Origin: JABSOG01 sp965277695 | GTDB taxonomy: Bacteria > Pseudomonadota > Gammaproteobacteria > Enterobacterales > Alteromonadaceae | DNA length: 64,000 nucleotides | Direction: 5' to 3' | NCBI GenBank assembly: GCA_965277695.1 | Contig: CBDIDQ010000063.1 | Coordinates: 124,001-188,000, forward strand | Shown here: positions 44,845 to 52,141 of the stretch, in pieces | Layout: each line of letters starts with the position of its first letter | How positions within the stretch are numbered: the stretch's first letter is position 1 | Translations under genes and position numbers: made by a program | The notes under the pieces: model-generated | The model's database searches: none | What the model saw: the letters and a program-made list of their open reading frames with translations, nothing else | Told to the model about the DNA's origin: nothing

Positions 44845-46107
44845 TTATTCCTCCAGTCCTAAATATGTTTCTGATAAAACGATTTCATCAGTCTTTTCAT
44901 GAATGATGGGTAATTTGATATCAAACCGTGCTCCCTCGGAGACATTCTCAGCGAGTGACAACTGGCCATGGTGGGCGTTGACAATGGCTTGCACCACTGC
45001 TAGTCCCAAACCGGTGCCCTGAGATTTGGTGGTAAAGAAAGGTTCAAAAATTTGTTGTTGAATACTCTCGCACACCCCGGGACCATTGTCGGCAATACTA
45101 ATCACCACCTGCTCCGGCGCAGTGGGGTCTCGTTCAACCGAAATATCAATTTGTGCGCCATATTCAATCATTTGCAGGCTATTGAGGATCAGGTTTTGAA
45201 TCGCACTGGCTAAAGCACTTTTATTGCCACGAATAAGAATATCCGGCTCAGGCAACGCCACGCTAATAGTACCGGCAGCACTGGTGACCATCGCCTCGGC
45301 TCCCGCTTTGACCTCAGTCAATAACTGTTGCAAAGACAACTCGGCCACCATCTGATTACCGCCACTTTTGGCAAACAGCAGCATATTGCTCACCTGTTGT
45401 TCTAGGTCTTGTAATCGGGAGTAGAGTTTATTACTGAATTTACAGCGAGCTTCTGAGGATATCCGCTCATTGGCAATATTGGCAGCATACAACATCGCCG
45501 CCGATAAAGGGGTTCGAACTTGGTGTGCTAAAGAGGCGACCATTTTGCCCAGCGCAGATAAGCGTTTCATATGGGCTAATCTTTCTTGCATCAAACGGGT
45601 TTCGGTCAGATCGGCCATTAAAATCAATTGCCCCGGATGAGGATCCAACGGACTAATTGACAACTTGATACGGCGACCATCTTTTAATGACACTTCATGA
45701 CCATCATCAGACTTAGGGCTAAACGCCCGATTGATCACATCAATCCAACGCTCTCCTTCTAATGGCTCACCAAGCATATCCAGCGCCACCTGATTAGAAT
45801 CAGCAACACAACCACAGCTATCCAGAATAAGCACACCCGCCGGTAAAGTATCGACCAAATGGCCCAATCGACCGGCTTTTTCTCTAAGCTCAGCCAACTC
45901 ACCGGGATACGCTTCTTGCTCCAAAACCTTAGGAATAGCTTTAGGAATAGCCTGAGTAACCGTTTGATTGCCTACCAAACCTAAAGGCGAAAACCCTAGC
46001 TCAGCCTCTAGCTCAGCCTCTAGCTCAGCCTCTAAGTTGGCCCCTAGTGCACTAAGCCCTTTTATCTGTTTGTCGATCTGACTTTCAATTGCATGTGCTG
46101 CCGTCAT
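44845..46107 (-). CDS. flrB: Flagellar sensor kinase FlrB (FleS)
   Basis: A 420-residue soluble histidine kinase: a PAS domain (about 75-180, LDTLPAGVLILDSCGCVADSN), HisKA with the phospho-His in SLAHQVRTPLSAAM, and the HATPase domain (SADNGPGVCESIQ-type N/G boxes: IADNGPGV, TKSQGTGLGLAVV). It has no membrane helix and is the cognate kinase of FlrC. The N-terminus carries an in-frame 12-bp minisatellite (45996-46031) giving repeated Glu-Ala-Glu-Leu, likely a short coiled coil. Confidence 0.95.
   Translation of the reverse strand: MTAAHAIESQIDKQIKGLSALGANLEAELEAELEAELGFSPLGLVGNQTVTQAIPKAIPKVLEQEAYPGELAELREKAGRLGHLVDTLPAGVLILDSCGCVADSNQVALDMLGEPLEGERWIDVINRAFSPKSDDGHEVSLKDGRRIKLSISPLDPHPGQLILMADLTETRLMQERLAHMKRLSALGKMVASLAHQVRTPLSAAMLYAANIANERISSEARCKFSNKLYSRLQDLEQQVSNMLLFAKSGGNQMVAELSLQQLLTEVKAGAEAMVTSAAGTISVALPEPDILIRGNKSALASAIQNLILNSLQMIEYGAQIDISVERDPTAPEQVVISIADNGPGVCESIQQQIFEPFFTTKSQGTGLGLAVVQAIVNAHHGQLSLAENVSEGARFDIKLPIIHEKTDEIVLSETYLGLEE
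45996..46031 (-). repeat. 12-bp tandem repeat in flrB, encoding EAEL
   Basis: The plus-strand unit CTAGCTCAGCCT occurs three times exactly (45996, 46008, 46020), with a partial fourth. It encodes LEAE units just before the PAS domain and preserves the reading frame. Confidence 0.85.
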
Positions 46108-46142
46108 AATGATAACCCGCTCGATTCATTTGCTTAAGGGTT

Positions 46143-46159
46143 ATCCAATATCCGTGCCA
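46143..46159 (-). promoter_or_regulatory. Sigma-54 promoter for flrBC
   Basis: TGGCACGGATATTGGAT on the minus strand matches the -24 box exactly; in the -12 box GC is replaced by GG. It lies 36-52 bp before flrB, where an FlrA-activated sigma-54 promoter is expected in polar flagellar systems. Confidence 0.65.
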
Positions 46160-46257
46160 GTTTATTTTATGAGGTTTTTCAATAGGTTAGAGAGGTTTAG
46201 TGTGAGGTTCAGGGGGTGGCAAATTATTGACAACCCCCATCATGTGCGGTTTTATTG

Positions 46258-47730
46258 TCAGTCTCGATTAAGATTATACTTACGCATTTTCTCCACCAGC
46301 GTGGTACGTCTGACACCAAGAATTTCTGCTGCCCGGGCCACCACATAATCATGATATTCAAGTGCTTGACTGATCAGACTGATCTCAATTTCAGCCATAT
46401 ACTCTTTGAGCTGAATGCCCTCAGGTGGCAGCAATCCTGGCATTTGCGCATTATTACCCATGCTTTGCTCAGTGATCGGCTCGGCTTCTGGCTCATCTTC
46501 ATCATCATCGTCACAGGCAAATAACTCGCGTAATGCCTCACGCTCCAACAACTCCTGAGGATAGGCTGGCACATACGGGTCAACATCAATCATCTGATAT
46601 TTTTGTGGTAACTCAGTGACATCCACCACCTGCCCCGGATACATGATGATCATCCGCTCAACTAAATTCGCTAGCTCGCGAACATTACCCGACCAAGGGT
46701 TTTCTTTAAGCGACTCCATCGCCCGATCGGTAAATGTGACACTTTGCCGAGTATCCGCCTCAACCCGCTTAATCAACTCATTAAGTAACAAAGGCAGGTC
46801 TTCTGGACGGTCGCGCAATGCCGGACTTTCAATTGGAAAGACATTTAAACGATAATACAAATCTTCGCGGAAGGTACCCGCAGCAATCATATCTTCAAGG
46901 TTACGATGAGTCGCAGCAATAATTCTGACATCACATTTAATTGGCTTAGTACCACCAACCCGCTCAAAAGAACGCTCTTGTAATACTCGTAGCAATTTCA
47001 CCTGCATCAACAACGGCATATCACCAATTTCATCCAAAAACAGTGTACCGCCCTGTGCCAGCTCAAAACGTCCCTTACGCGAAGAAATAGCCCCGGTAAA
47101 AGCCCCCTTTTCATGGCCGAATAACTCACTTTCGAGCAACTCACCGGGAATAGCGCCACAGTTAACCGGCACAAAAGGCGCGTTTTGTCGCACAGATAAT
47201 TGATGAATATTACTGGCTATCACCTCTTTACCGGTACCAGATTCGCCCTGCACCAGCACAGTTGCCGAAGCCCCAGCCACCTGTTCAATCAAAAAGCGCA
47301 CCTGATTCATCGCCTCAGAGTGACCAACAAAACCGACAAAACTATTTTGTCTACCGCCTTGTTTTCTACCGGGGATCAAGCGCTGATATTCCTGACAATC
47401 ACTGATTTGAACCGTCAACTCACCATAGTGAAAAGGATAACTCAACAAGGCGATGACATTAGGAATTTCAATTAATGGCTTTAAGGTATCACCCACCAAC
47501 AACACAGGTAAAAAAGGCACAGCTTTAATCACTTGCTCATAATTACCCTCGGGCAAAGAGCCAATCACTATCGCGGTAATTTGTTCATCAGGTAGGGTTG
47601 CCAACTTAGCATCAAGTTGAGCAGAAGGGACTATTTCACAACCTTGCTCAATAAAGTTCAGCACGGTTTTTAACGCAATACAGCGGTTTTGGTTATCATC
47701 TATGATGATGATTTTGTCAGATTTTGGCAC
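46258..47730 (-). CDS. flrA: Flagellar master regulator FlrA (FleQ)
   Basis: A 490-residue sigma-54 activator at the top of the hierarchy. The N-terminal FleQ-type receiver-like domain (1-130) keeps DDNQNRC but is degenerate. The AAA+ core has Walker A QGESGTGKEVIAS, GHEKGAFTGAISSRKGRFE and GTLFLDEIGDMPL. A Fis-type HTH ends the protein (VARAAEILGVRRTTLVEKMRKY). GTG start at 47730. Gap to flrB is 150 bp. In Pseudomonas FleQ also binds c-di-GMP; the sequence alone does not show that here. Confidence 0.95.
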   Translation of the reverse strand: MPKSDKIIIIDDNQNRCIALKTVLNFIEQGCEIVPSAQLDAKLATLPDEQITAIVIGSLPEGNYEQVIKAVPFLPVLLVGDTLKPLIEIPNVIALLSYPFHYGELTVQISDCQEYQRLIPGRKQGGRQNSFVGFVGHSEAMNQVRFLIEQVAGASATVLVQGESGTGKEVIASNIHQLSVRQNAPFVPVNCGAIPGELLESELFGHEKGAFTGAISSRKGRFELAQGGTLFLDEIGDMPLLMQVKLLRVLQERSFERVGGTKPIKCDVRIIAATHRNLEDMIAAGTFREDLYYRLNVFPIESPALRDRPEDLPLLLNELIKRVEADTRQSVTFTDRAMESLKENPWSGNVRELANLVERMIIMYPGQVVDVTELPQKYQMIDVDPYVPAYPQELLEREALRELFACDDDDEDEPEAEPITEQSMGNNAQMPGLLPPEGIQLKEYMAEIEISLISQALEYHDYVVARAAEILGVRRTTLVEKMRKYNLNRD

Positions 47731-47830
47731 GAAACTAACCTATGGCGCTCTATGGCGCTTAATGCAAAATGTCTTCGACTATGATCAACTCACTAAATAA
47801 TAAAGGATCGGACGTGATAGGCAAGGCAAA

Positions 47831-47870
47831 AACAACAAAAAACTGACATTGACGTCAATTTTTTGTTGTT
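47831..47870. terminator. Bidirectional terminator-like hairpin after fliC
   Basis: AACAACAAAAAA and TTTTTTGTTGTT flank a TTGACGTCAA core, giving a long A/T stem with terminal T runs on either strand. It is downstream of the flagellin gene and upstream of flrA on the minus strand, so it probably ends the flagellin transcript. Confidence 0.6.
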
Positions 47871-47885
47871 TAAGCTAGAGCAGGT

Positions 47886-47917
47886 GCGTCGTAGACGAGA
47901 ATTCATTCTCGTTTTTT
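47886..47917. repeat. Three-stem dispersed repeat, partial copy B
   Basis: CGTAGACGAGAATTCATTCTCGTTTTTT corresponds to the right half of copies A (33.7 kb) and C (61.5 kb); key parts are GTAGACGAGAAT and ATTCTCGT. Where those copies read ACGCGAAT-TC-ATTCGCGT, this copy reads ACGAGAAT-TC-ATTCTCGT, a paired C-G to A-T change that preserves the stem. It lies 3 bp from the flagellin stop codon. Confidence 0.7.
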
Positions 47918-47920
47918 GGC

Positions 47921-48715
47921 TTAGGAGAGTAAATTAACTGCCTGACTACGGTTCAAATTAGCCTGACTTTGCATCGCAATCTGGCTTTGCTGTAAAATGC
48001 CATTTTTAACTTGCTCAGAAGTGACCTTAGCAAAATCAGCATCTTCAATCCGGCTACGAGCCGCAGCAACATTTTCATATTGAGTGGTGATATTGCGAAT
48101 GCCAGCATCAAGGCGACTTTGCGCGGCACCGAGTTCACTACGGTTGTTGCCGATATATTCCGTGACATTATCCAGCACACCTAGTGCACTTGCCGCTCCG
48201 CCCGCAGTGGTGACATCAATGGCGTTAAACCCCAAACCATTAAGATCAGTGGCCACATCATGTGTATCAACACCAATACTGCTTTGACCGTCAAGGGTAA
48301 TACCAATCGTGCTATTGCTACTGAGCAAATCCACCCCAGCAAAGGATGAATTACCAGCGACATCGCCGATATGTTCAGTGAGTGAAGTAATTTCAGTCTG
48401 GATCGCCTGACGATCACCACTGCTAAGAATCCCATTACCCGCTTGGATCGTAAGCTCTCTGATCCGCTGACTGGCATCGCCAATCTCAGCATATGAAGCA
48501 TCCGCCGTCTGCGCCAGTGAAATACCGTCTTGACCATTTTGGGCACCCCGAAGGTATCCATCAAGCTCGGCACTTAAACGATTGACGATGGCCAATCCGG
48601 CAGCATCGTCAGCAGCAGAATTAATCCGCTTGCCTGATGCCAATTGTTTAAAAAGATTATCGGTTTTATCGGTCGGACCGATTAAATTTGGTTGGAAACC
48701 TGCTACTTTCATCAT
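47921..48715 (-). CDS. fliC: Short flagellin with atypical N-terminus
   Basis: The 264-residue protein has the flagellin D1 signature (LASGKRINSAADDAAGLAI, with RLSAELDGYLRGAQNGQDGISLAQTADA) and a C-terminal D1/D0 (RSRIEDADFAKVTSEQVKNGILQQ ... QANLNRSQAVNLLS). The first ~25 residues (MMKVAGFQPNLIGPTDKTDN) do not match the usual INTNxxSLxAQ start, so D0 is altered. It is shorter than common flagellins, with almost no variable D2/D3 domain. GAGGAG lies just before the ATG pair (48715/48712). It is followed divergently by the sugar-nucleotide operon; flaG, fliD and fliS are not beside it. Confidence 0.82.
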   Translation of the reverse strand: MMKVAGFQPNLIGPTDKTDNLFKQLASGKRINSAADDAAGLAIVNRLSAELDGYLRGAQNGQDGISLAQTADASYAEIGDASQRIRELTIQAGNGILSSGDRQAIQTEITSLTEHIGDVAGNSSFAGVDLLSSNSTIGITLDGQSSIGVDTHDVATDLNGLGFNAIDVTTAGGAASALGVLDNVTEYIGNNRSELGAAQSRLDAGIRNITTQYENVAAARSRIEDADFAKVTSEQVKNGILQQSQIAMQSQANLNRSQAVNLLS

Positions 48716-48851
48716 AAACTCCTCATTCCGCTGCCATTGAACCCGCTGCTACGTCACTTCATCGACGCCCCAGCACACGCTTTCCTGCTTTATCTTTGTA
48801 CTGGTTCAAAAACTCCCCTAAGTGTAGCATAAATGTGTCGCAGAAATAGCC

Positions 48852-48878
48852 TAAAGTACTCCCTTTAACCGCCGATAA
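48852..48878 (+). promoter_or_regulatory. Consensus sigma-28 (FliA) promoter reading toward pseB
   Basis: TAAA at 48852-48855, 15 bp, then GCCGATAA at 48871-48878 on the plus strand. This is an exact match to the gammaproteobacterial FliA consensus. The next plus-strand gene is pseB, about 180 bp downstream. The rest of the 345-bp gap (48716-49060) holds short TAACTC/TAACCC tandem repeats (around 49000-49035) and the flagellin leader; no clear flagellin promoter was found on the minus strand. Confidence 0.75.
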
Positions 48879-49060
48879 GTGGTTATCCCTAGTCCGGCTT
48901 GACGCATCAGTGATGTATAAGTGATTTAGCAACCCTAACACTTTGTTTAAACAGCACATATGCTACTATGACCAGACTTTCACGGGGGCGGAGCTGTTGC
49001 TCTAACTCGTCACTCTAACCCGTAACTCTAACCCGTAATAAGCGACAAAGGTTTTTGATT

Positions 49061-50062
49061 ATGTTCAATGGCAAAAATATTCTGATCACCGGCGGCACCG
49101 GATCATTTGGTAAAAAATACACCCAAACCCTGTTGCAACGCTACAAGCCCAATAAAATCATCATTTATTCCCGCGACGAACTCAAACAATACGAAATGCA
49201 ACAAGACTATAATGACAACTGTATGCGCTATTTTATCGGTGACGTCAGAGACGCCAATCGTTTAAGCCGAGCCATGCGAGGAGTTGATTTTGTCATTCAT
49301 GCCGCCGCACTCAAACAAGTCCCCGCCGCCGAATACAACCCGATGGAATGCATCAAAACCAACATCAACGGTGCCCAAAACGTCATTGATGCGGCACTAG
49401 AAAACGATGTCGAAAAAGTCATCGCACTATCAACCGATAAAGCCGCTAACCCAATCAATTTATATGGTGCCACCAAACTGGCCTCCGACAAATTGTTTGT
49501 CGCCGCCAATAATATCTCCGGTGGCCACAAAACCACCTTCTCAGCGGTGCGATACGGTAACGTTGTCTGCTCTCGTGGTTCAGTAGTGCCATTCTTTCAA
49601 AAAATGATCGAACAAAAAGCTGACCATTTGCCAGTCACCCGCCTTGAAATGACTCGCTTTTGGATCAACCTGCAAGGCGGCGTCGATTTTGTGCTGAAAA
49701 ACTTTGAGCGAATGCTCGGTGGCGAAATATTCGTACCAAAAATACCCTCAGTACGTATCGCCGATTTGGCCAAAGCCATGGCACCGGATATGCCCATCAA
49801 AGTGATTGGTATTCGAGCCGGCGAAAAACTCCACGAAGTCATGTGTCCCGCTGAACTGTCATACAATACCTTTGAATACGACGACCACTTTGTCATCGCA
49901 CCGGCGATCAATTTCAGCAGCCGCAGCAACGACTTCACTGTCAATAACCTCGGTGAAACTGGCAAACTGGTAGAAGAAGGCTTTGAATATGAATCCAATA
50001 GCAACCCAGACTTTCTTAACATCGAGCAAATCCTCGCCTTTAACAAGTTGGCGATGCAATGA
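49061..50062 (+). CDS. pseB: UDP-GlcNAc 4,6-dehydratase/5-epimerase PseB (FlmA)
   Basis: First step of pseudaminic-acid-type sugar synthesis. The extended SDR protein (about 333 aa) has the NAD(P) motif GGTGSFG, the catalytic-type STDKAANPINLYGATKLASDK region (Thr/Asp/Lys with YGATK) and substrate motifs AALKQVPAAEYNP and RYGNVVCSRGSVVPFF. ATG at 49061 is preceded by an AAAGG box; an upstream TTG at 49055 is rejected. It overlaps pseC by 4 bp (ATGA). Confidence 0.93.
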   Translation: MFNGKNILITGGTGSFGKKYTQTLLQRYKPNKIIIYSRDELKQYEMQQDYNDNCMRYFIGDVRDANRLSRAMRGVDFVIHAAALKQVPAAEYNPMECIKTNINGAQNVIDAALENDVEKVIALSTDKAANPINLYGATKLASDKLFVAANNISGGHKTTFSAVRYGNVVCSRGSVVPFFQKMIEQKADHLPVTRLEMTRFWINLQGGVDFVLKNFERMLGGEIFVPKIPSVRIADLAKAMAPDMPIKVIGIRAGEKLHEVMCPAELSYNTFEYDDHFVIAPAINFSSRSNDFTVNNLGETGKLVEEGFEYESNSNPDFLNIEQILAFNKLAMQ

Positions 50063-51225
50063 ACACTCCCGGTAAAACAATCCCTTATGGCAGGCAACAT
50101 ATCGACCAACAGGATATTGACGCCGTAGTCGCCACCTTGACCTCGGATTTTTTGACCCAAGGCCCGCAAATCCCGCTATTCGAACAGCGCATGAACGACA
50201 TATGCCAAGCCAAATACAGCTGTGCCGTCAGCTCAGCAACCGCCGCGCTGCATCTGGCTTGCCTCGCACTTGATGTCGGCAAAGGCGATATCGTCTGGAC
50301 CAGCCCAGTCACCTTTGTTGCTTCCGCCAATGTCGCTTTATATTGCCAAGCAAGCATTAATTTTGTTGATGTTTATGAACAAAACGGCCTGATGTCTGTC
50401 GAATGCCTGACAGCCAAACTGCAATCAGCAGCCGCCAGCAACACTCTACCGAAAGTACTCATTGTGGTGCATCTGGCCGGACAAAGTTGCCAGATGGCGC
50501 AAATTCACGCCTTATGCCAACAATATGGCGTCCGCATTATCGAAGATGCCAGCCACGCCATTGGCGCACAATATCAGCAAAAACCGGTCGGCAGCTGTCA
50601 ATATTCAGATATTGCGGTATTCAGTTTTCACCCGGTAAAAATCATGACCACCGCTGAGGGCGGATTAGCCGTCACTCAACAACAACTGCTAGCACAAAAG
50701 CTCGAATTGTTAAGAAGTCACGGCGTCACCCGGGACGAAAGCCTATTCACTGAACCGAGCCATGGTCCCTGGTATTACCAGCAGATTGATTTAGGCTTTA
50801 ACTACCGCATGACCGACTTGCAAGCGGCACTGGGTAGCAGTCAAAGTCATAAACTCAACGACTTTATCGTCAAACGCAACCAACTAGCCCAACGATATAA
50901 TGACAAAATTCAACACCTTCCACTGAGCCAGCTGACCCAATCGGACGACAACCTATCGGCATACCATTTATATGTCGTACTGACAGATAACCAACAATTA
51001 CAACGCGATGCCTTATTTGCCCACTTGCGTAAAAAGGATATCGCCGTCAACATCCATTATATTCCGGTGCACTTGCAGCCTTATTATCAGCAGCTTGGCT
51101 TCAAACCCGGCGACTTTCCCGCAGCCGAAGCCTATTACCGCCGGGCTATCACCCTGCCCTTGTATCCAGATTTAACTGAACAGCAACAAGATTATGTTAT
51201 TGATTGCATCAGTGAATTGTTGTAG
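50059..51225 (+). CDS. pseC: PLP aminotransferase PseC (DegT/DnrJ/EryC1)
   Basis: Adds the C4 amino group to the keto-sugar made by PseB. The 388-residue protein begins IPYGRQHIDQQDIDAVV and has PLP-site segments EDASHAIGA and SFHPVKIMTTAEGG, in which Lys194 would form the Schiff base. Coupled to pseB by ATGA overlap. The stop overlaps an AGGAG box that serves a six-codon minicistron before the next gene. Confidence 0.93.
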   Translation: MNTPGKTIPYGRQHIDQQDIDAVVATLTSDFLTQGPQIPLFEQRMNDICQAKYSCAVSSATAALHLACLALDVGKGDIVWTSPVTFVASANVALYCQASINFVDVYEQNGLMSVECLTAKLQSAAASNTLPKVLIVVHLAGQSCQMAQIHALCQQYGVRIIEDASHAIGAQYQQKPVGSCQYSDIAVFSFHPVKIMTTAEGGLAVTQQQLLAQKLELLRSHGVTRDESLFTEPSHGPWYYQQIDLGFNYRMTDLQAALGSSQSHKLNDFIVKRNQLAQRYNDKIQHLPLSQLTQSDDNLSAYHLYVVLTDNQQLQRDALFAHLRKKDIAVNIHYIPVHLQPYYQQLGFKPGDFPAAEAYYRRAITLPLYPDLTEQQQDYVIDCISELL

Positions 51226-51233
51226 GAGTTATT

Positions 51234-51254
51234 ATGGGAATAGATAGCGTATGA
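51234..51254 (+). CDS. Six-codon minicistron (MGIDSV) leading the reductase gene
   Basis: ATG at 51234 follows AGGAG (51224-51228) at ideal spacing and encodes MGIDSV. Its TGA overlaps the ATG of the aldo/keto reductase gene (ATGA at 51251-51254). The reductase has no good Shine-Dalgarno of its own, so translation is probably delivered by this minicistron. Confidence 0.4.
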   Translation: MGIDSV

Positions 51255-52141
51255 AATTGGCGTTGGGAACAGTACAATTTGGCCTAGATTACAGCATTTC
51301 GAATACCGCCGGACAGGTCAGCGTCGATGAGGTCAGTAAGATTCTCGACTTTGCCCGCAGCGTAAATTTGGACACACTCGACACCGCCCAAGCTTATGGC
51401 AGTGCCGAGCAAGTATTAGGCTCACTCGCTCAAACTCGCCACTTTAAGCTGATCTCCAAAATCAGCCAAGCCAACAGCTTGCCTGACAAACTACGCCCAT
51501 CCATTGAACAGTCACTGCAAACCCTCAAGCTTGATGTCCTCGACGGCATTTTATTGCATGACGCCGATATATTATTACAGCCACAAGGCTCAGTGGTTTA
51601 TGACCAATTGACCCAAGCCAAACACGCTGGGCTGGTCAAAAAAATTGGCGTATCGGTTTACCATCCTCAGCAATTAATTGAGCTTTGCCAACGATTCAGT
51701 CTTGATATGGTGCAATTGCCACTTAACCTATTCGACCAACGCTTTTTGGCCGATGAAGTTCAAGCAGTGATCAACCAACAACAACTTGAAGTCCATTGTC
51801 GCTCGGCTTTTTTGCAGGGCATTATTTTTTGTCAGCCACACTCTCTGCCGCCGTTTTTCGACTCACTCAAACCCAGCTTGCGACTGTTACAGCAACAGGC
51901 AAATGAATTAAACGTCAGCCCAATCACCTTGTGTTTGGCATTATTAAAGTCACAAAGCAATATTGCCAAAATCGTCATCGGTTGTTGCAGCGAGGCGCAA
52001 TTAAAACAAACCGTCGAGGCTTATCATCAAATTGACAACACCGACAACAGCAGTGCAATTGATTTCGACGCTTTTGCCGTCACTGATGATACCGTTATCA
52101 ACCCAGCTAACTGGCCAGCCATCAAAGGAGGTTCATTATGA
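51251..52141 (+). CDS. Aldo/keto reductase in the flagellar sugar operon
   Basis: A 296-residue TIM-barrel aldo/keto reductase. It shows the family start LALGTVQFGLDY, catalytic Asp-Tyr segment LDTAQAYGSAEQVLG, Lys in LISKISQ and a late GCCSEAQLKQTVEAY nucleotide-binding block. The His of the tetrad lies in ILLHDADIL. The substrate is not predictable. In other bacteria a reductase of this kind occurs with SpsF-like and glutamate-1-semialdehyde-aminotransferase-like genes near flagellin glycosylation loci, which supports a role in building a sugar or acyl side chain. The next gene begins at an overlap preceded by a perfect AAAGGAGG. Confidence 0.85.
   Translation: MKLALGTVQFGLDYSISNTAGQVSVDEVSKILDFARSVNLDTLDTAQAYGSAEQVLGSLAQTRHFKLISKISQANSLPDKLRPSIEQSLQTLKLDVLDGILLHDADILLQPQGSVVYDQLTQAKHAGLVKKIGVSVYHPQQLIELCQRFSLDMVQLPLNLFDQRFLADEVQAVINQQQLEVHCRSAFLQGIIFCQPHSLPPFFDSLKPSLRLLQQQANELNVSPITLCLALLKSQSNIAKIVIGCCSEAQLKQTVEAYHQIDNTDNSSAIDFDAFAVTDDTVINPANWPAIKGGSL

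Noticed and set aside
48759..48959. A 66-codon minus-strand frame upstream of the flagellin
   Set aside because: It covers the flagellin leader and the opposite strand of the sigma-28 promoter and has no ribosome-binding site or recognisable product.
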